Shown here piece by piece: positions 5,689 to 7,334 of a stretch of 7,334 nt of DNA (its first letter is position 1; every line of letters begins with the position of its first letter). The position numbers and the translations under genes were made by a program. Below the pieces are notes generated by a model. It made no database searches. It saw only the letters and a list, made by a program, of their open reading frames with translations, and had not been told where the DNA came from. Source of the DNA: CAYZUC01 sp964481705 (lineage in GTDB: Bacteria > Bacillota > Clostridia > Lachnospirales > Lachnospiraceae); the NCBI GenBank assembly GCA_964481705.1, contig CAYZUC010000126.1:1-7334 (forward strand), written 5' to 3'.

Positions 5689-6549
5689 ATGGCCTCAATG
5701 AGAGATATTAAACGACGTAAAGTCAGTATAACAAGTACTCAGCAGATTACAAAAGCCATGAAGCTTGTAGCAACAGTCAGACTCCAGAAAGCAAAGGGTC
5801 GAGCAGAACGTTCCCAGGCATATTTTAAATGTATGTATAAGACAGTGTCTTCTATGCTTGCAAAGTCAGGGAACATTAATCACCCTTACCTGAAATCGGG
5901 AGAATCCGAAAGAAAGGCTGTGATTGTAATTACATCCAATCGTGGTCTTGCAGGAGGATACAATACAAATGTTACCAAGCTGATTACAAAGGGTGACATG
6001 ATTCGTGAGAATCTTGACATCTACGCAATCGGCAGCAAAGGAAGAGATACGTTGCATCGTTATGGATACAAGATTGCAGCGGATGGTTCTGATATTGTGG
6101 AGGAACCGCTTTATTCTGATGCGGAAGCAATTGCAAAGAAAGTACTTCAGTCCTACATTTCAGGAGAGGTCGGAGAGATATATCTGGCGTATACTGCATT
6201 TAAGAATACGGTAGTACACATTCCGACTTTGATCAAGCTTCTCCCGGTAGATCATTCAGAATCCGGGGATACAGAATCCGTGGATGATAAGACATTGATG
6301 AATTATGAACCGGAAGAAGAGGAAGCATTGGATCTGATTATACCGAAATACGTAACGAGTATTATTTATGGTGCTCTGGTAGAATCGGTAGCAAGTGAGA
6401 ATGGAGCCAGAATGCAGGCTATGGATTCTGCAACAAGTAATGCTGAAGATATGATTAATCATTTAGAGCTACAGTATAACCGTGCTCGACAGGGTTCCAT
6501 TACGCAGGAACTGACAGAGATTATTGCCGGAGCGGAAGCAATTTCATAG
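5689..6549 (+). CDS. atpG: F1Fo ATP synthase subunit gamma
   Basis: 286-residue central rotor shaft. The N-terminal helix MRDIKRRKVSITSTQQITKA (4-23) and KLVATVRLQKAK (25-36) match the family closely. The central Rossmann-like domain has VIVITSNRGLAGGYN (78-92), the conserved SxRGLxGGxN motif. The C-terminal helix carries ASENGARMQAMDSATSNAED (235-254) and the conserved ending NRARQGSITQELTEIIAGAEAI. A very acidic stretch, DHSESGDTESVDD with EPEEEEA (188-213), lies in the variable region before the C-terminal helix and may be a surface loop. The start codon at 5689 is set by homology: the upstream site is weak (GGTGA at 5680-5684, only 4 bases away, or AGGA at 5672), so initiation may depend on coupling to atpA, 20 bases before. 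Confidence 0.96.
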   Translation: MASMRDIKRRKVSITSTQQITKAMKLVATVRLQKAKGRAERSQAYFKCMYKTVSSMLAKSGNINHPYLKSGESERKAVIVITSNRGLAGGYNTNVTKLITKGDMIRENLDIYAIGSKGRDTLHRYGYKIAADGSDIVEEPLYSDAEAIAKKVLQSYISGEVGEIYLAYTAFKNTVVHIPTLIKLLPVDHSESGDTESVDDKTLMNYEPEEEEALDLIIPKYVTSIIYGALVESVASENGARMQAMDSATSNAEDMINHLELQYNRARQGSITQELTEIIAGAEAIS

Positions 6550-6600
6550 GTTTATACTGTACAATCTGTTTAACAATAAGAAAAGGAGCGAGTAAAAAGA

Positions 6601-7334
6601 ATGGCTGATAAGAATTTTGGTAAGATCATCCAGATTATCGGTGCGGTTCTGGATATTAAATTTACCGATGGAAATTTACCGGAGATTTATGAAGCAATCA
6701 ATGTAACCAGAACCAATGGAGAACTTCTTGTAGTAGAGGTTGCTCAGCACTTGGGAGACGATACCGTTCGTTGTATTGCCATGGGACCTACAGACGGACT
6801 CGTAAGGGGAATGCAGGTAGAAGCTACCGGTGCACCAATTACGGTTCCCGTAGGAGAGAATACACTTGGACGTATGTTTAATGTTCTCGGTAATCCCATA
6901 GATAATAAAGAGGCACCGGATGGTGTCCAGTACATGCCAATCCATAGAAAAGCACCTGATTTCGAGCAGCAGTCTACGAATACAGAGCTTTTGGAGACAG
7001 GTATCAAGGTAGTTGACCTTCTTTGCCCATATCAGAAGGGTGGTAAGATTGGTCTGTTCGGAGGTGCCGGAGTAGGAAAAACCGTATTGATTCAGGAGTT
7101 AATTCATAATATTGCAACGGAGCACGGCGGATATTCTGTATTTACCGGTGTTGGAGAGCGTACCAGAGAGGGAAACGATCTCTATTATGAAATGAAAGAA
7201 TCAGGAGTTATCGATAAGACCACCATGGTATTTGGTCAGATGAATGAGCCACCTGGAGCGAGAATGAGAGTAGGTCTTACCGGACTTACGATGGCTGAGT
7301 ATTTCCGCGATAAGGGTGGTAAGGATGTACTTTG
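6601..7334 (+). CDS. atpD: F1Fo ATP synthase subunit beta, 3'-truncated by window edge
   Basis: Catalytic subunit that makes ATP from ADP and phosphate. The reading frame from ATG 6601 stays open for 244 codons to the window end, roughly half of the usual length. Seen in order are the beta-barrel start GKIIQIIGAVLDIKF (7-21), GPTDGLVRGM (62-71), the Walker A P-loop GGAGVGKT (154-161), and GVGERTREGNDLY (183-195) with the catalytic glutamate E186 and adjacent R187, equivalent to E. coli Glu181 and Arg182. MNEPPGARMRVGLTGLTMAEYFRD (214-237) is also typical. The site AAGGAG (6583-6588) is 12 bases before the start, longer than ideal. It lies 51 bases after atpG, the widest gap in the operon, an A/T-rich stretch with no obvious terminator. 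Confidence 0.97.
   Translation, partial: MADKNFGKIIQIIGAVLDIKFTDGNLPEIYEAINVTRTNGELLVVEVAQHLGDDTVRCIAMGPTDGLVRGMQVEATGAPITVPVGENTLGRMFNVLGNPIDNKEAPDGVQYMPIHRKAPDFEQQSTNTELLETGIKVVDLLCPYQKGGKIGLFGGAGVGKTVLIQELIHNIATEHGGYSVFTGVGERTREGNDLYYEMKESGVIDKTTMVFGQMNEPPGARMRVGLTGLTMAEYFRDKGGKDVL

Noticed and set aside
1..7334. Undescribed defence, mobile or accessory system
   Set aside because: Every long plausible gene is explained by wall hydrolase, DUF402 or ATP synthase families; no repeats, integrase, transposase or CRISPR units seen.

Overview
This window holds the head of an F1Fo ATP synthase operon, preceded by two unrelated genes. The closest match I recognise is a clostridial Firmicute, most likely of the Lachnospiraceae type. 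The reasons are strong AGGAGG-type ribosome binding sites, several TTG starts, moderate A+T content, an AtpZ-like plus AtpI-like pair before subunit a, and a coiled-coil SleB/CwlJ-type wall hydrolase next door. The taxonomic call is inference from protein resemblance, not from a search.

Layout. Positions 1-689 (+) are the 3' part of a cell wall hydrolase that is cut by the window edge: a long coiled coil followed by a hydrolase_2 (SleB-like) domain. Positions 737-1213 (-) are a DUF402 protein transcribed towards the hydrolase. Their stop codons are 47 bases apart, and a strong hairpin between them (709-736) probably terminates both transcripts. Positions 1214-1374 are a short divergent promoter region: an extended -10 promoter faces left for the DUF402 gene and a near-consensus extended -10 promoter faces right for the atp operon, with their -35 boxes only 19 bases apart.

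From 1375 to the window end every gene is on the + strand and belongs to ATP synthase, in the order atpZ-like, atpI-like, atpB (a), atpE (c), atpF (b), atpH (delta), atpA (alpha), atpG (gamma), atpD (beta, cut at 7334). The epsilon gene is presumably beyond the edge. Genes overlap or are at most 51 bases apart, so one transcript is likely. The membrane subunits a, c and b form the ion channel, rotor ring and stator; delta, alpha, beta and gamma form the stalk and catalytic head. AtpI-like and AtpZ-like proteins are small membrane factors associated with c-ring assembly or ion handling.

The best biological observation is that the c subunit carries the full Na+ liganding set known from Ilyobacter tartaricus (Q32, V63, E65, hydroxyl residue 66, T67, Y70) at identical numbering, so the enzyme is predicted to be Na+-coupled. 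The most important technical observation is a run of ten Ns in atpA (5209-5218). Protein conservation says it stands for a single missing codon, so the apparent frameshift in atpA is an assembly artefact. I see no mobile element, CRISPR array, tRNA or rRNA, and no previously undescribed system: the region is a mostly ordinary housekeeping operon.
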